From Ciborinia camelliae (Eukaryota > Ascomycota > Leotiomycetes > Helotiales > Sclerotiniaceae), in contig JANPYM010000025.1 in NCBI GenBank assembly GCA_025890175.1, forward strand, positions 4,086-68,085: a stretch of DNA of 64,000 nt, given 5' to 3'. The notes under the pieces were generated by a model. It had not been told where the DNA came from. It saw only the letters and a list, made by a program, of their open reading frames with translations, and did not search any database. The translations under genes and the position numbers were made by a program. This document shows, piece after piece, positions 1 through 11,800 of the stretch (the first letter of the stretch is position 1; the number at the start of each line of letters is the position of its first letter).

Positions 1-268
1 TTTTTATAATTATAAAGAAATTTATTATTAATAATTATTTTATTAATTGTTTTCTTAATTATTTTATTAATTATTTTCTTAATTATTTTATTTTTTCGAA
101 AAAAAAAAAAGAAATTGCGAATAGCTTCAATATTACCAGATTAGGTATCTGATAGCCTCCGGCAGACGAGCTGCGCCGTAGGTCCTAGGTGCCCTGAAAA
201 ATGATTCGAAGAGCGTAGCGAGGCGAATTGTTTTTCCGGCACCGTGGGGCCGGAGGCAAAGCTTGTAA
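1..268. repeat. Direct repeat copy A: AT 12-mer tract plus GC-rich structured element
   Basis: An AT tract (ATTTTATTAATT-like units) is followed from about 112 by a roughly 150-bp GC-richer segment. Both parts recur in the same order at 4848-5205. The GC-rich part has nested inverted repeats: GCCTCCGGC at 155-163 with GCCGGAGGC at 249-257, GGTGCC at 188-193 with GGCACC at 238-243, and a near-complementary A-rich/T-rich pair at 196-208 and 224-236. It carries no reading frame. It may be a small non-autonomous mobile element or the end of a larger transposon. The left edge of the window cuts the AT tract. Confidence 0.75.
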
Positions 269-389
269 TATAAATAATTTAAATCTGATTTTATATATTA
301 ATTTATTAACTTAAATAGTATATAACTAATTTTTAAATATTTTAAAAAAATCAATATTTCGTCGAATTTGACCTATTGGCCTATAGTGA

Positions 390-455
390 TTTTTTTGTTA
401 GACCAGTGCCCCCCTGTCAAAATCGGCCTCTGGGGGCACTGGCCTAACAAAAAAA
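390..455. repeat. Near-perfect palindrome (24-bp arms)
   Basis: The arm at 390-413 (T-run, GTTAGACCAGTGCCCCC) is the reverse complement of 432-455 with one mismatch, around an 18-nt loop. A transcript would fold into a strong hairpin followed by A or T runs. It could be a terminator-like stem, a mobile-element end or a remnant of an inverted repeat. No gene was found in 269-703. Confidence 0.75.
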
Positions 456-703
456 GCAAAAAAGTTCGTAGAATAATAGTTAGTTTTTTTACAAAAAAAG
501 ATCAATAGAGGTATTGGCCTCAGAATAAGTCTATGGAATAATAGTTAGAATAAAGAGAAATTAAAAAAATCAATATAGTATATAAGCTCTTATCAATAGC
601 TAAGGACAAGAGCTTATATGCTACTCTTGTTATTCCATATACGTAACCGTTTATCAAGTATTTTTCCCACTCTCCGTTTAAATCCTAATCAACTTACACT
701 GCA

Positions 704-1921
704 TTAATCTTTAAAACATTCATCAGTATTAAAAACACCCTCGGAACCAACTCCATCCCAAAAAGGATCCATCATGATATCAACCATATCCGCTCTCTTT
801 CCTGGGTCTAAATTCGTCATTCTCAAGATCAAATTCTTCGCATCCTCATTAAGATTTGGATAATCCGCCTCAGTCCATTGCTCAAAAGGTTCATACCCTT
901 CAGCCCTCTCGTCCTCATCATCTTGAATCATTTTCCAAAGATCCCTCAAAAGCTCAGCCGCTTTCTGATCATCACCAACATGTTTTACGAGAGCATCTGG
1001 AAGCGGTCCAAAGTTCGCCAGTAATTTGTGTAAGATGATACGCTCCGGGTCTATAGGGAGATTCTCGAAGTCGGGGTGGAAGGATTCCACGCCTGTGAGG
1101 ACAAAAAGACACTACAAGGAAGCATATTGTTAGAAAATGAAATATACTAAGGGTTGGTTTTCGAAGGAGGGCATTTCAGGATTGAACTCACTAGAAGCCC
1201 GAAAGAAAAGACCTCGGAATGTTTCCCGATTCCCCTGCCCAATTGTCCTTCGGGACTTTGCCACATGACGTTTCCGATCTTATGGTTGAGAAGATTCGAG
1301 CCGATGAGATTCAAAGCACAATCCAAATCGCCCAATTGAACCTTTTCGAGGCAGAATTTATTTTCCATGTTAACAAACCAATCGATGAAGACATTGTCAG
1401 GCTTCACATCTAGAGCATACATAGTAAGTAAGTAGTGAGATCAAGAGAGTCTCTGGCTTTGGGGGAAAACAAAGAGAGAGCCTACCAAGGTGTATCCAAT
1501 TGTTCGCGTGCATCTCTTTCAATGCCAGGCCAACCTCTTTAAGGATTGTCTTTCTAGCTTGTAGAGGAAGAGGAGGACAATCATTTATCATTTCTAGGAC
1601 ATTGGAAGTGGCAAAATCGTAGACCAGGATATGATTCTCCCCATCTTCATCAACATGATTACGAATTTGACTCACGTGGGCAAATTTCCGTCGGAGGTCT
1701 CGAGAATGTTCAAAGATCGAGCGAGTCACGGGTTTTAAAACGAAGGCTATATTATCCTTCCTAGACAGAGGATTGGGTCAGACAGGCCTTTTCGGTAGGT
1801 ACAGTAGAACTCACCCAGAGGCCACATGAATGTCGAACTCCGGCTTGTTGTTTGGGTGTTTGTAGATAACACGAACTGGTTTATATACCTGACCAGAGCG
1901 ACCGATGAGTGTTGAAATCAT
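704..1921 (-). CDS. Protein kinase-like protein with altered catalytic motifs
   Basis: Four exons on the minus strand: 1815-1921, 1486-1760, 1192-1409 and 704-1111. The introns are 54, 76 and 80 nt, all GT-AG, and the phases join without a break to give 335 aa. The ATG at 1921 is the first in frame. Visible kinase features are a possible glycine loop near residues 6-13 (IGRSGQVY), a candidate VAIK-type lysine in FVLKP (K45), the catalytic loop HLDVKPDN (126-133), GDLD (154-157) at the DFG position and SPE (179-181) at the APE position. The first lysine and the N-lobe are poorly conserved. HLD for HRD and DLD for DFG keep the acidic residues but are unusual, so it may be an active divergent kinase or a pseudokinase. 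It is a stand-alone domain with no signal peptide. It sits in repeat-rich DNA yet is not RIP-damaged. I recognise a fungal-specific kinase-like family but not a named gene. Confidence 0.82.
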
Positions 1922-2435
1922 TCTCGATTTTGGACTCTGGAAAAAACGAGCATGAGGTAGAATCATTGATAGATAATTATATCATATGAAATGAGGGTAA
2001 GGGGAAATGAAAGATGAGATTATTAATCACTGTAACTGTATTGAATGCTGGATGCTGGATTCTGGATGCTCAATCATAACTTTGGTTTGGTTGTGAAAAG
2101 ATTGAGTCCATAGTCAGTCACGTAATGACCACAAGTATATCACCTGGTAACATCTCTTCTCTAACATACATATTTTAAAACACTAAATTGATTATGTAAA
2201 CCCTAGAACTAACTGATACGGATTAGCTGAAAAAAGTACGTAAAGATTTGTACGGGAATATTAGATTTTAGAAATGTTTAATTGGTTTATAAGGCTTTAC
2301 AAACTGTACAATATAAACAGCGAGGAAGGTTGTAAAAGGCTATAGTTAATAATAATAGTCGAGCTTATAGCGAAGGCTATTATTATTAATCGACCTGAGC
2401 GGCCGTATTCAAGCTTGTTATTAATAGGTTAAAAT
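1922..2435. repeat. Intergenic DNA with degenerate dispersed repeat (copy 1)
   Basis: No gene seen. From about 2155 the sequence resembles 30438-30780. Shared blocks include CTAACATACATATT followed by AAACAC and ATTGATTATGTAA, GAAAAAAGTAC, AGAAATGTTTAATT, and CAAACTG followed by a GAGCTATAG-like segment and AAGCGGCC/GAGCGGCC. Many of the differences I checked are C/T or G/A, but there are also indels. This fits a diverged transposon remnant exposed to RIP. Confidence 0.55.
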
Positions 2436-2735
2436 CTTATATATATTTTAAAACACTCTTATAACGCAGTGGATCGTGCACGATGTTGGAACACTATTCT
2501 GAAAAATCACGTGTAGCTCTTTGAAAGTCCTTTGAAATTAATACACTTCTTTCAACAATGAATAAAATAGAATCGAAATATATCTTCTTATATATATTTT
2601 AAAACACTCTTATAACGCAATGGATCGTGCACGATGTTGGAATACTATTCTGAAAAATCACGTATAGCTCTTTGAAAGTCCTTTGAAATTAATACACTTC
2701 TTTCAACAATAAATAAAATAGAATCGAAATATAAA
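2436..2735. repeat. 151-bp tandem duplication
   Basis: 2436-2586 is repeated directly at 2587 to about 2735. The copies differ at only four positions by eye, all transitions (one C/T and three G/A, with copy 2 carrying the A or T). The unit starts CTTATATATATTTTAAAAC and ends near GAATCGAAATATA. A variant of its middle (CACGATGTTGGAACAC) recurs at about 30958 within the second dispersed repeat, so the unit is probably part of the same mobile-element remnant. Confidence 0.85.
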
Positions 2736-2904
2736 ATATTGAAAAGAATCTTCGAATCTATCTGACGATCTAATTAAATTAATTGTACGATATGTAGTTC
2801 GAAAGCTATAAGTGATTTTACGATCTACGAACCTACAAACCTACGAACCTATAAATCCTACGAATTCTACGAACCCTACGAAACCCTACGAACCCTACGA
2901 ACAT

Positions 2905-3297
2905 ATAAATAAAATAAATAAAATAAATAAAATAAATAAAATAAATAAAATAAATAAAATAAATAAAATAAATAAAATAAATAAAATAAATAAAATAAAT
3001 AAAATAAATAAAATAAATAAAATAAATAAAATAAATAAAATAAATAAAATAAATAAAATAAATAAAATAAATAAAATAAATAAAATAAATAAAATAAATA
3101 AAATAAATAAAATAAATAAAATAAATAAAATAAATAAAATAAATAAAATAAATAAAATAAATAAAATAAATAAAATAAATAAAATAAATAAAATAAATAA
3201 AATAAATAAAATAAATAAAATAAATAAAATAAATAAAATAAATAAAATAAATAAAATAAATAAAATAAATAAAATAAATAAAATAAATAAAATAAAT
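2905..3297. repeat. 9-bp microsatellite (ATAAATAAA)n, about 43 copies
   Basis: A nearly uninterrupted 9-bp period runs for about 390 bp. It is open in one plus frame as an Ile-Asn-Lys repeat. That open frame is a by-product of a stop-free repeat, not evidence of a gene. Confidence 0.97.
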
Positions 3298-3350
3298 GAA
3301 ATAAGGTAAATAAGGTAAAAAGTGATAAAATTAAAAATTAAAAATGAAAA

Positions 3351-3480
3351 AAGAATTAAAAGAATTAAAAGAATTAAAAGAATTAAAAGAATTAAAAGAA
3401 TTAAAAGAATTAAAAGAATTAAAAGAATTAAAAGAATTAAAAGAATTAAAAGAATTAAAAGAATTAAAAGAATTAAAAGT
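3351..3480. repeat. 9-bp microsatellite (AGAATTAAA)n, about 14 copies
   Basis: A second array has the same 9-bp period as the one just upstream but a different unit. Degenerate variants of both units continue to about 4500, suggesting successive expansion and decay. Confidence 0.95.
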
Positions 3481-4850
3481 TGAAATAAAAGAAAAGTTAT
3501 AGAAATTTTAAAAATAGTAATTAATAAAAGAATAATAATAAATAGTAAATAAATAATAGATTTTATTAAAAATTAAAATAAAAGAATTAATAAAAGTATT
3601 AATAAAAAGAATAAAGAAAAGAAATTAATAAAAACAATTAATAAACAAAATAAAAAGAAAGAATAAAAATAAAAATAAAAAAATTAAAAATGAAGTTAAA
3701 AGATAATTAAATGAATTAATAAAAGAATTAAAAAAATTAAAAGAATTAAAAAAAAGAAAAAGTAAAAATAAAAAGATTAAAAAAAAAGAAAATATAAATT
3801 ATATAATTTTTATAAATAATAAATAAAAAAATAAAAAGAATTAAAAGAAAATTTAAACGATTAAAAAAATATAAAAGAAATAGAAAAAGAAATTTTAAAC
3901 GATTAAAAAAATATAAAAAAAATAGAAAAAGAAATTTTAAAAAAAATAAAAAAGAATTAAAAAAAATAATAAAAATAATAAAAGAAAGAATTAAAAAAAT
4001 AAAAAATAAAAAATAAAAAAAATAAAAATAAAAATAAAGATTTTTAAAAAATGTATTTATAATAAAAAAGATTAAAAATTAATTTTTTTTTTAAAAATAA
4101 TAATAATTAATAATAAAAATAAAATATTAATAAAAAAAATAAATAAAAAAAATAAATAAAAGGATTAATAAAAAGAATTAATAAAAAGAATTAGTAAAAG
4201 AAATTAGTAAAAAAGATTAATAAAAGATTTAATAAAAAAATTAATAAAAGATTTAATAAAAAAATTAATAAAGAAATTAATAAAAAAATTAATAAAAAAA
4301 TTAATAAATAAATTTATAAAAATATTAATAAAAAGATTAATAAAAAGATTAATAAAATAAATTAATAAAAAAAATAATAAAATATAAAATATAAAATAAA
4401 AAGAAAAAAATAAAAAAAGATTTAAAAGAAATAAAAAAAGATTTAAAAAATAATTAAATAAATTAATAAAAAAAAGTTAAAATAAATATAAATATATAAA
4501 TATTGAAAATATTGAAAATATTAATTAATAATTATTACGCTAAGATTAGTTGTATAGATATAATTAGTATATAGTTATTCTAGATAGTATAATAAAAACT
4601 TTGTTTTTTTTATATATTTTTATTATATCAATAATTAAAAAAGTTTAAAAAAATAAAAAAAATAAAAAAATTAAAATAAATTAAATAATTAAAAAAGAAT
4701 TAAAAAAATTAAAGAAAATAGATAAAATATATAAATTTTAGAAATAATAATTAATAATTAATCAAATTTTAAAAAAGAATTAAAAAGTTTAATATTTTAA
4801 ATATAATAAAATTAAATATTATATTATATTTTTAAAAAATTTAATTATTT
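3481..4850. other. A-rich, almost C-free tract without genes
   Basis: The plus strand is almost only A, T and G, with very few C across more than 1 kb. It reads as decayed AATTAAAAG, ATTAATAAA and AAATAAA units. The bias is strand-asymmetric, so RIP alone, which acts on both strands, does not explain it. I see no coding sequence or RNA gene. Confidence 0.8.
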
Positions 4851-5205
4851 TTATAATTTTTATAAATAAAAAGAAATTTATTATTAATAATTATTTTATT
4901 AATTATTTTATTAATTATTTTATTAATTATTTTATTAATTATTTTATTAATTATTTTATTAATTATTTTATTAATTATTTTATTAATTATTTTATTAATT
5001 ATTTTATTAATTATTTTATTAATTATTTTATTTTAAAAAAAAAGGAATTTTGCGAATAGCTTCAATATTACGAGATTAGGTATCTGATAGCCTCCGGCAG
5101 ACGAGCTGCGCAGTAGGTCCTAAGGTGCCCTGAAAAATGATTCGACGAGCGCAGCGAGGCGAATCGTTTTTCCCGGCACCGAGGGGCCGGAGGCAAAGCT
5201 CGTTT
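4848..5205. repeat. Direct repeat copy B: AT 12-mer tract plus GC-rich structured element
   Basis: ATTATTTTATTA units repeat at about 4885-5030. They are followed from about 5052 by the same GC-rich element as 112-268, including the GCCTCCGGC...GCCGGAGGC ends and internal stem. The two copies differ by scattered substitutions and small indels, for example TACGAGAT versus TACCAGAT and CCCGGCACC versus CCGGCACC. The flanking repeat is shared, so the AT tract probably belongs to the element. Confidence 0.8.
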
Positions 5206-5570
5206 ACATATATGATCAATCAAGTAAAACCACTTTTAAAACAAATACGGAGAATTATTTCTTTTACCATCGGCGTCAATGTAAGGTTACGTCAATAGCC
5301 GCCCATCCTCGATAGTAGTAAAATGGGGGTGGTTTTTTCAAATCACATTGGTACTGTCAGGAACCACCAAAGGTTCCTGCCCAAGGCAGGAGCTAGAGAG
5401 CTAGGGCAGGAGCTAGAGGGTATTTAAACAGATCCTCTTTCAGATCAGAATCCTTTACTTTTTATAGTTTACTACAATACTATTCCGATGCCTAAAATTA
5501 CAATTCCTTTTTCCATTTTATTCTGTAACAAAATAAACTATTTTACTAATAAATTTAACCGTTGAATAGA
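5206..5570. other. Intergenic DNA, no gene seen
   Basis: Mixed-composition sequence. A short direct repeat around 5380-5420 (GGCAGGAGCTAGAG twice) is the only structure noticed. Confidence 0.5.
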
Positions 5571-5762
5571 ATTTCTAAACTGTATAGTATAATTGATTTC
5601 GATTTCTAAACTATATAATATATAATTGATTTAAATTTCTAAACTGTATAGTACAATTGATTTCGATTTTTAAACTATATAATATATAATTGATTTTAAT
5701 TTCTAAACTATATAATGCAATTGATTTCGCTTCTCAAACTATTTGATACAATTGATACCGAT
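5571..5762. repeat. Minisatellite, about six units of roughly 33 bp
   Basis: Units follow the pattern TTTCTAAACTATATAATAT-AATTGATTT. Odd and even units alternate slightly (GTATAGTA versus ATATAATATA), giving a weak 66-bp higher-order period. Confidence 0.8.
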
Positions 5763-5803
5763 TGCTTCTTATAGATATAAAGCATAAAAGAAAGATTAGT
5801 ATT

Positions 5804-5854
5804 ATTGGATAAATCACGTGCCTACGGCACGCAAGCGGGCTTATATAGTCCAAT
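5804..5854. repeat. Short nested palindrome
   Basis: Outer arms ATTGGA (5804-5809) and TCCAAT (5849-5854) enclose an inner GTGCCTACGGCAC hairpin. It could be a footprint or small element end. No gene is associated. Confidence 0.45.
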
Positions 5855-8218
5855 AGTCTATCTGTAGTATAGTTTTTTTAAAACTTCGAGCCAAATACAT
5901 TATATACTATAGTATATTTATTCTCTATCGTCTATAGTGATTCCAATATATATTAAAAACAATTTTATATTTTATTATAACTTTTTTTTATAAAATAAAT
6001 GATCGCGGGCTGATTAATAATTTTAATTAAAATAGAGAGAATTATAAGAGAAATTCTTAGTCAAAATCAGTTTAGACAACCGGGGTTGGTTGAATTTTCT
6101 TATTTCTAACCTCTTAATCCTTCGATGAACGTGTTACGAATCAAGGAAAATCGAAACTCGAAAGAGCAAATGCAGAACTCTTTAATATCGATAGGTATTT
6201 TCATAATGTTTTCTACTCTTACACTATCGGAAAAGATTATATTCTGCTAAAATGACTCAACAAATGTAGTGATTATAGAATAATAAATGATAATATTTTC
6301 TTTGATTTTTGATTCTCGGAAAATTTTGCTTAAGTTAATACTAATACGGATTCATATTGACTTAACGCATCCCCAAGGTCGTCATTGACTTCTTGTAAGC
6401 TTGGTAAATTTGAGACGGGTTTTAAAGACGTGCCCATCATAGAGAGCTTTTCGTCATGTGATTGCTGAGAAGAGAGGGCGTAGAGCAGAGGCATCTAAGA
6501 TGGGTGGCCGGCAGTTTTTCGACTTCAACTTCTAAACGTTTTTAATTTGCATCTTCCAATCTCAGCATTCCAAATATCGTGACTAACTACATGTCGTTCA
6601 CTAGACAGCGGCTTAGGCATCACATATTTTCCCATAACAACCCAAAATGCTTATGGTTATATATGATGTGACAAAAATGCCGTTGCAGTAGTTGTGGTCC
6701 ATGCATCGCTCAACAATCACTACAGATTATGCTGTACAGCTGTGTCACGGTCAGCAATATGACTAGATATAGAGCTTTAAATCATCTTCAATTAATTACT
6801 TCTTCTTGTGAACTATTAGTACGTGATATATGATTTGTGTATAAAAGTTCAATTGGATGCATCCGCCCCCTTTATTCTAATTCTAGTCAGGTCGATCAAC
6901 GCAGTTTATAGGAAAGTCCCTGACTTCCGGCCAAATAATACATTTAGCAGCTTCCTTTTAATTACTACAATAAGTACTTTATTCTTTATAATCATTTGCA
7001 TCCAAATCCCATTTCCCATCTGCTTTACGAGCATTTGTACAAGCTTTATAACAATCCACATTAGCGGTATTATCGATCTATAAAATAACATTAAATCAGC
7101 TTTCCCTAAGGGTTGTTTACCTTAATTGGAGTTATACAATAATCTTTACCATTAATTTATATATATAATCTCAATATAGGGATTGCTATACGCATTACAT
7201 CGAATTATATAGATGAAATCGTAGATCTGCAATTAGATAAAATAACTATACTGAAGAGAAAAGAATTCTACTAGTATTGCCATGAATGATGAAGACGGAT
7301 TATACTATAGTCTACTGTTAGACACGTCACCAAGGGCATGTGGAATGGAATCTAGGGTCTGTAATGAGATAAAAGAACTATACTAAAGAGAAAAGGATGC
7401 TTCCCAAGTCATTAAAAGCTTCAAAATCTATATAGCTTTAAAAATCAACCTTGCAGCTTGAAAATCAGAATAGGCTCTGAAACACGTGCGTGTAGAGCAC
7501 GCCCTCAATGTCTACGTTGGAGCCCGCCCACGCTCTATCACATCACATGACACAGTCCTCTGAAATTGAGGTTGATGCATCGAATGTCTAGAATTGTTCG
7601 AAAAAGACCCGATAAACCATGATCGAAGAGAGATCTGAATAATTTCAATGCGTAACATCATAGGTTGGGGGGGGGAAATATATGCACAGTGTATTGCGTT
7701 ATGAGATGAGATGAGATGAGATGAAAAGTTTCCATCCCATATCTAGGTATCTAGCATCAACCCCCAATTTTGGCCAGCTTAATTAACAATGCTAATACCA
7801 AATAGTATAAAGCATGATCAAGTGTCCAAAGGCTTGTTGATATTAGCCAATCGCAACATATTTAGAATTTTTAGCTGCATATCGAAGCACTTTTAAGCAT
7901 TTCTTTTGAGGTTATTCTAACATCAAGAGGGGCAAGTAATGAAGAAGATCGTTATTCCTTTTTTTCTATGTTGTGATGTGATCGTCTCAAGGAGATACGG
8001 AGTTTATTAGTGATAGGAAGGGAAAGGATATAAATTTGAGTGAGTGATGAATGAAACAAAAGGGATAAGGTATAAAGCAGCGTTGGATCAAGGGTCTTAC
8101 GTACTTGAATAGATGTACCAAAAAAAAAACCATGATAAATTTTCAATCCTGATCGCGTGATTTTCGCCATTTCCTTCCAAGGTTCCAGGTTGATATCATT
8201 TTTTTTTCGGTCGCCTCT
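5855..8218. other. Gene-poor intergenic DNA
   Basis: No convincing gene. Open frames here are short, rich in hydrophobic residues from AT composition, and show no family motif. GATGA repeats occur near 7700-7725 and a G-run at 7669. Confidence 0.5.
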
Positions 8219-8353
8219 TTGAAGTGAAGGTGAAGTGAAGGTGAAGTGAAGGTGAAGTGAAGGTGAAGTGAAGGTGAAGTGAAGGTGAAGTGAAGGTGAA
8301 GTGAAGGTGAAGTGAAGGTGAAGTGAAGGTGAAGTGAAGGTGAAGTGAAGGTG
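8219..8353. repeat. 11-bp minisatellite (GAAGTGAAGGT)n, about 12 copies
   Basis: A clean 11-bp tandem array. Because 11 is not a multiple of 3 and the unit has no stop, it is open on the minus strand, with a Phe-Thr-Ser-Pro-Ser-Leu-His-type repeat. A possible minus-strand frame (7952-8464) starts MDRIYQSG and has a hydrophobic Val/Ile segment before the repeat. I do not regard it as a supported gene. Confidence 0.92.
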
Positions 8354-8690
8354 ACGTTCGGAAATAAGAACAATCACAACAATAACCATAACCACAAGAA
8401 CAACAATACCGGTATAGTATCGTACCTCAAGTATCCAAGTACCGGATTGATAAATTCTATCCATAATGACCTATAATAACCTTTGATTTCATCTCACGAG
8501 AATTAATTGATTCATTATCATTTCTATTGCCCTAAAGTAGAGATATGATATCAGAAAAGTCCCTTCCACCTTACAGCCAGCCTTCTTCTTCCCCCACATT
8601 TTCTATCGACGCCAAATCCCTTTAACCTTGCTTTTTATAAAAGCAACTGAAGCACGCAATAACGACAAAACTGACCTCAACCGTTCATCG
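8354..8690. other. Intergenic flank of the AT island
   Basis: Normal-composition sequence up to the sharp left edge of the 136-bp direct repeat at 8691. No gene seen. Confidence 0.5.
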
Positions 8691-8826
8691 TAGAAAATAC
8701 TTTAGTTTTGATGGAAAGGAATATGGATTAAAGATCTAAACTAGGATTGTTTATAAGTAAGATTTTAAACTAATACTACACTAATTTAATTTCTATATGA
8801 TTTATTAAATCCATCCTTATTACTAC
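8691..8826 (+). repeat. Left terminal direct repeat of AT island (LTR-like)
   Basis: 136 bp aligns without gaps to 16391-16526 at an offset of exactly 7700. By eye there are 33 differences, all transitions. In 8691-8750 this copy usually keeps G or C where the other has A or T (11 of 13). In 8751-8826 it usually has A or T where the other has G or C (15 of 20). The better-preserved half therefore faces outward. Homology stops abruptly at both edges. I see no clear TG...CA ends or target-site duplication. Confidence 0.85.
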
Positions 8827-11800
8827 TTCGGGCATATATAAATCATACCCCGTAATTGCATTTCCAATATTATAATTGCAAATAAAATATCAAGTAAATT
8901 TTAAGATTATATAACCCTGCAATTTTTAAAATAATTACCTGTATTATTGCAATATTATAATACTAATATATTTAAAAAATATTTATTATAATTATTCATA
9001 ATTTTTTTTTCCTAGTTTTTTTAATAATTAATTTATTTCAAAATATAATTTTTATATATTAAAAATATAAAAATCTATTTTTTTAAAAATTATATTATAT
9101 TTTTTAATATCAAATTTTTTGTAAAAACTTTTTATTTTTAATATTTTTCTTATTTTTTATAACAATCTTTTTATATAACTTTTTGTACAAATATTTTGGA
9201 ATATTAATAGTTTATTTTTTTTATTTGTAATAAAATATTTTTTTTGAAATTAAAATAATTTTAAATAATTTTTATAATATATTTTTGAAATTAATGTTTT
9301 ATTAATTTATCGTAAAATATATAATTATTAATAATTTTCTCCAAAACTAATAATTACAAATAGTTTTTACTAATTAAACCTAAACTTTTATTCTATCATT
9401 TTAAAATTATATAATATAATTAATTATTCAAAAATAAAAACTTTTTAATAAACTTTTTGATTATAATATTTTTTATTAAAATCTTTTTGTAAATTTAAAG
9501 TTTTATTAATTTTCTACAAAATATATTATTTATTTATTATAAATCTAATAACGATTTTTATTTTTTAAATATTTTTTATATTAAAATATTCTTTTATTAT
9601 TATTAATATTATTAATAATTTTTTATAATAATTTGAAAATTTTTATTCTAAATCTTTAATTAATTAAAATCCCAAAAAAATTTTATAAAATAAATATTTC
9701 AAATATACAATATTTTGTTTATTTATTTTTAATATAATTTTAATAATTAAGAATCTTTAAATTCCCCAAAAATTCTTTAATAATTTATTTAATATATTTT
9801 GAATAATTTATATAGTTTTTTTAATTATTTTTGTAGCCTTTTTGATTGTAATTAGTAATATAATTTATAATATATAGTGTTCTTCGATATATTCTTGGAC
9901 TATATTTTCAAAATATAAGTTTAGGTTAATATAAAATTTTATAAATATTTCGAAATATACAAAAAAGTATATTAAATATTTAATAATTTTTAAGTTAATA
10001 TTAAATATATAAAGAAATATTTAAATATAATAAAAAAAATAATTAATCATTAAAAAAATATATTTGTAAATATTATTATTAATAATTATTTAGAAAAAAA
10101 AGTTTATAAAATTTATCCCAAAATAATTTATTAGTATTTCGATTACAACTTTTGATTAAGTTTGTGATTATATAATAGATTTATATTTTACACACTTTAA
10201 ATATTTCAAATAATAATTAATTATATTTTTAGTTATGGTAGGTTAATAAAGATTGTAAAGCTTTTATATAAATATTTGTAAAACAAAATAACTAAACAAA
10301 TTATAAACTTTATATAAAATTAATATAATTTTTATTTCGAGTATATATTGTTTTTATATACTTTGAAAAGTATAATAAAAAATATCTTCATTAAATAATT
10401 TATATTTAAAATATTTATAATTGAAAATTGCTTATTGAAATTTATTAAGTTTATTTAAAACTTATTTATATTTATAAAAACAATAAATATTGAAAAATCA
10501 TTTTAATAATTTATATAATAAAATAATTTCGATTGAATTATTAAAAACATTTTTAGAATATAATTATATTTATATTTAAAAAAAATTTTTAAATAATCAA
10601 AGATTTTTTGTTTATTTTATTTATTTGTATTTGATTTTAATTTCTAATATTATAAACTTAATCAAATCTTTATATTATAATAATTTAAAAATTGTTTATA
10701 TTAATTTTTTATATTTTTCTTTATTATTTTTTTATATTTATATTAATATTTTATTTATAAATTTGATATTATTAAATTTCTAAATATCTAATATATTTTA
10801 ATAATCTGGATTTATAAAAATTGTTTAAAATAAAATATTAATTATTTTGTTTTTAATATTAAGGATATATTAAATTTTGATATTTAATATTCAAAGTTTC
10901 AATATTTATTAAATATAAATATTTTTATAAAAAATATAATTTAAAAAAAAAATTATAGATTAATGATTTATTAAGATAATATTAATATTATTAAAATTTT
11001 ATAGTATATAATTAAATTTCCAAAAAAATTTAATAATTATATAAAGTTTATATTTGTAAGTATTATAATATTATTGTGAATTTGTAAATATAAATAAATT
11101 ATAAAAGATAAGAATTTTAATATTTTCTTTTATTTGGGTGATAATATATTTATTAGTGTAAGTTGAAGTGTTTGAGTAAAGTTTGATAGATTGATTTAAT
11201 TGATAACTATATATTTTAATAATGGTAAAATAAAATTTTTTTAGAAAATCGAAAATTAATTATTTGCAATCTTTTTATTATTATTTTATATTTTGAAATA
11301 TTAATTAGGATAATAGTTTAAAAATTTTTACAAAGTTTTTAATTTATTGATATATAATATCAAAAGTTTTTTTAAAAATTTCGATATTGTGGATACTTTA
11401 AAAAACAAATTAATTCTAAATCTTTTTTATTTTTTTCTTTTTGATTTTTATAATATTTTTTAAACCATAAAAAAAATTCAAAATAAATATTTTATATTTA
11501 AATAATTTTATTTTTTTAAAAAATAATTTAAATATAAATTAAAATATATGAAAAAAAAAATAATTTTTCAAAAATATATATATTTTATTAAAATTTTTAA
11601 TATTTATAAAAATGTTATTTATATAAAAATTATATTTAAGTAGATCGTTTTTTTTAATTAAAATCAGAAATAAAGGTTTGAAGTTAATAAAATTAATATT
11701 ATCGATTTTTATTAAAATTGGTAAAGGTAGAATTTTTTTTAAGATTAGATATATTATTTTAATTATTAAAAAGTTTATGGATTAAGTTTTTTAAAATATA

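Noticed and set aside
2812..3309. 165-codon frame encoding an Ile-Asn-Lys repeat
   Set aside because: Entirely produced by the 9-bp ATAAATAAA microsatellite; no start context or other coding evidence.
7952..8464. Minus-strand frame of 170 codons with a hydrophobic segment and Phe-Thr-Ser-Pro repeats
   Set aside because: Most of it is an 11-bp minisatellite open in several frames; no homologous motif.
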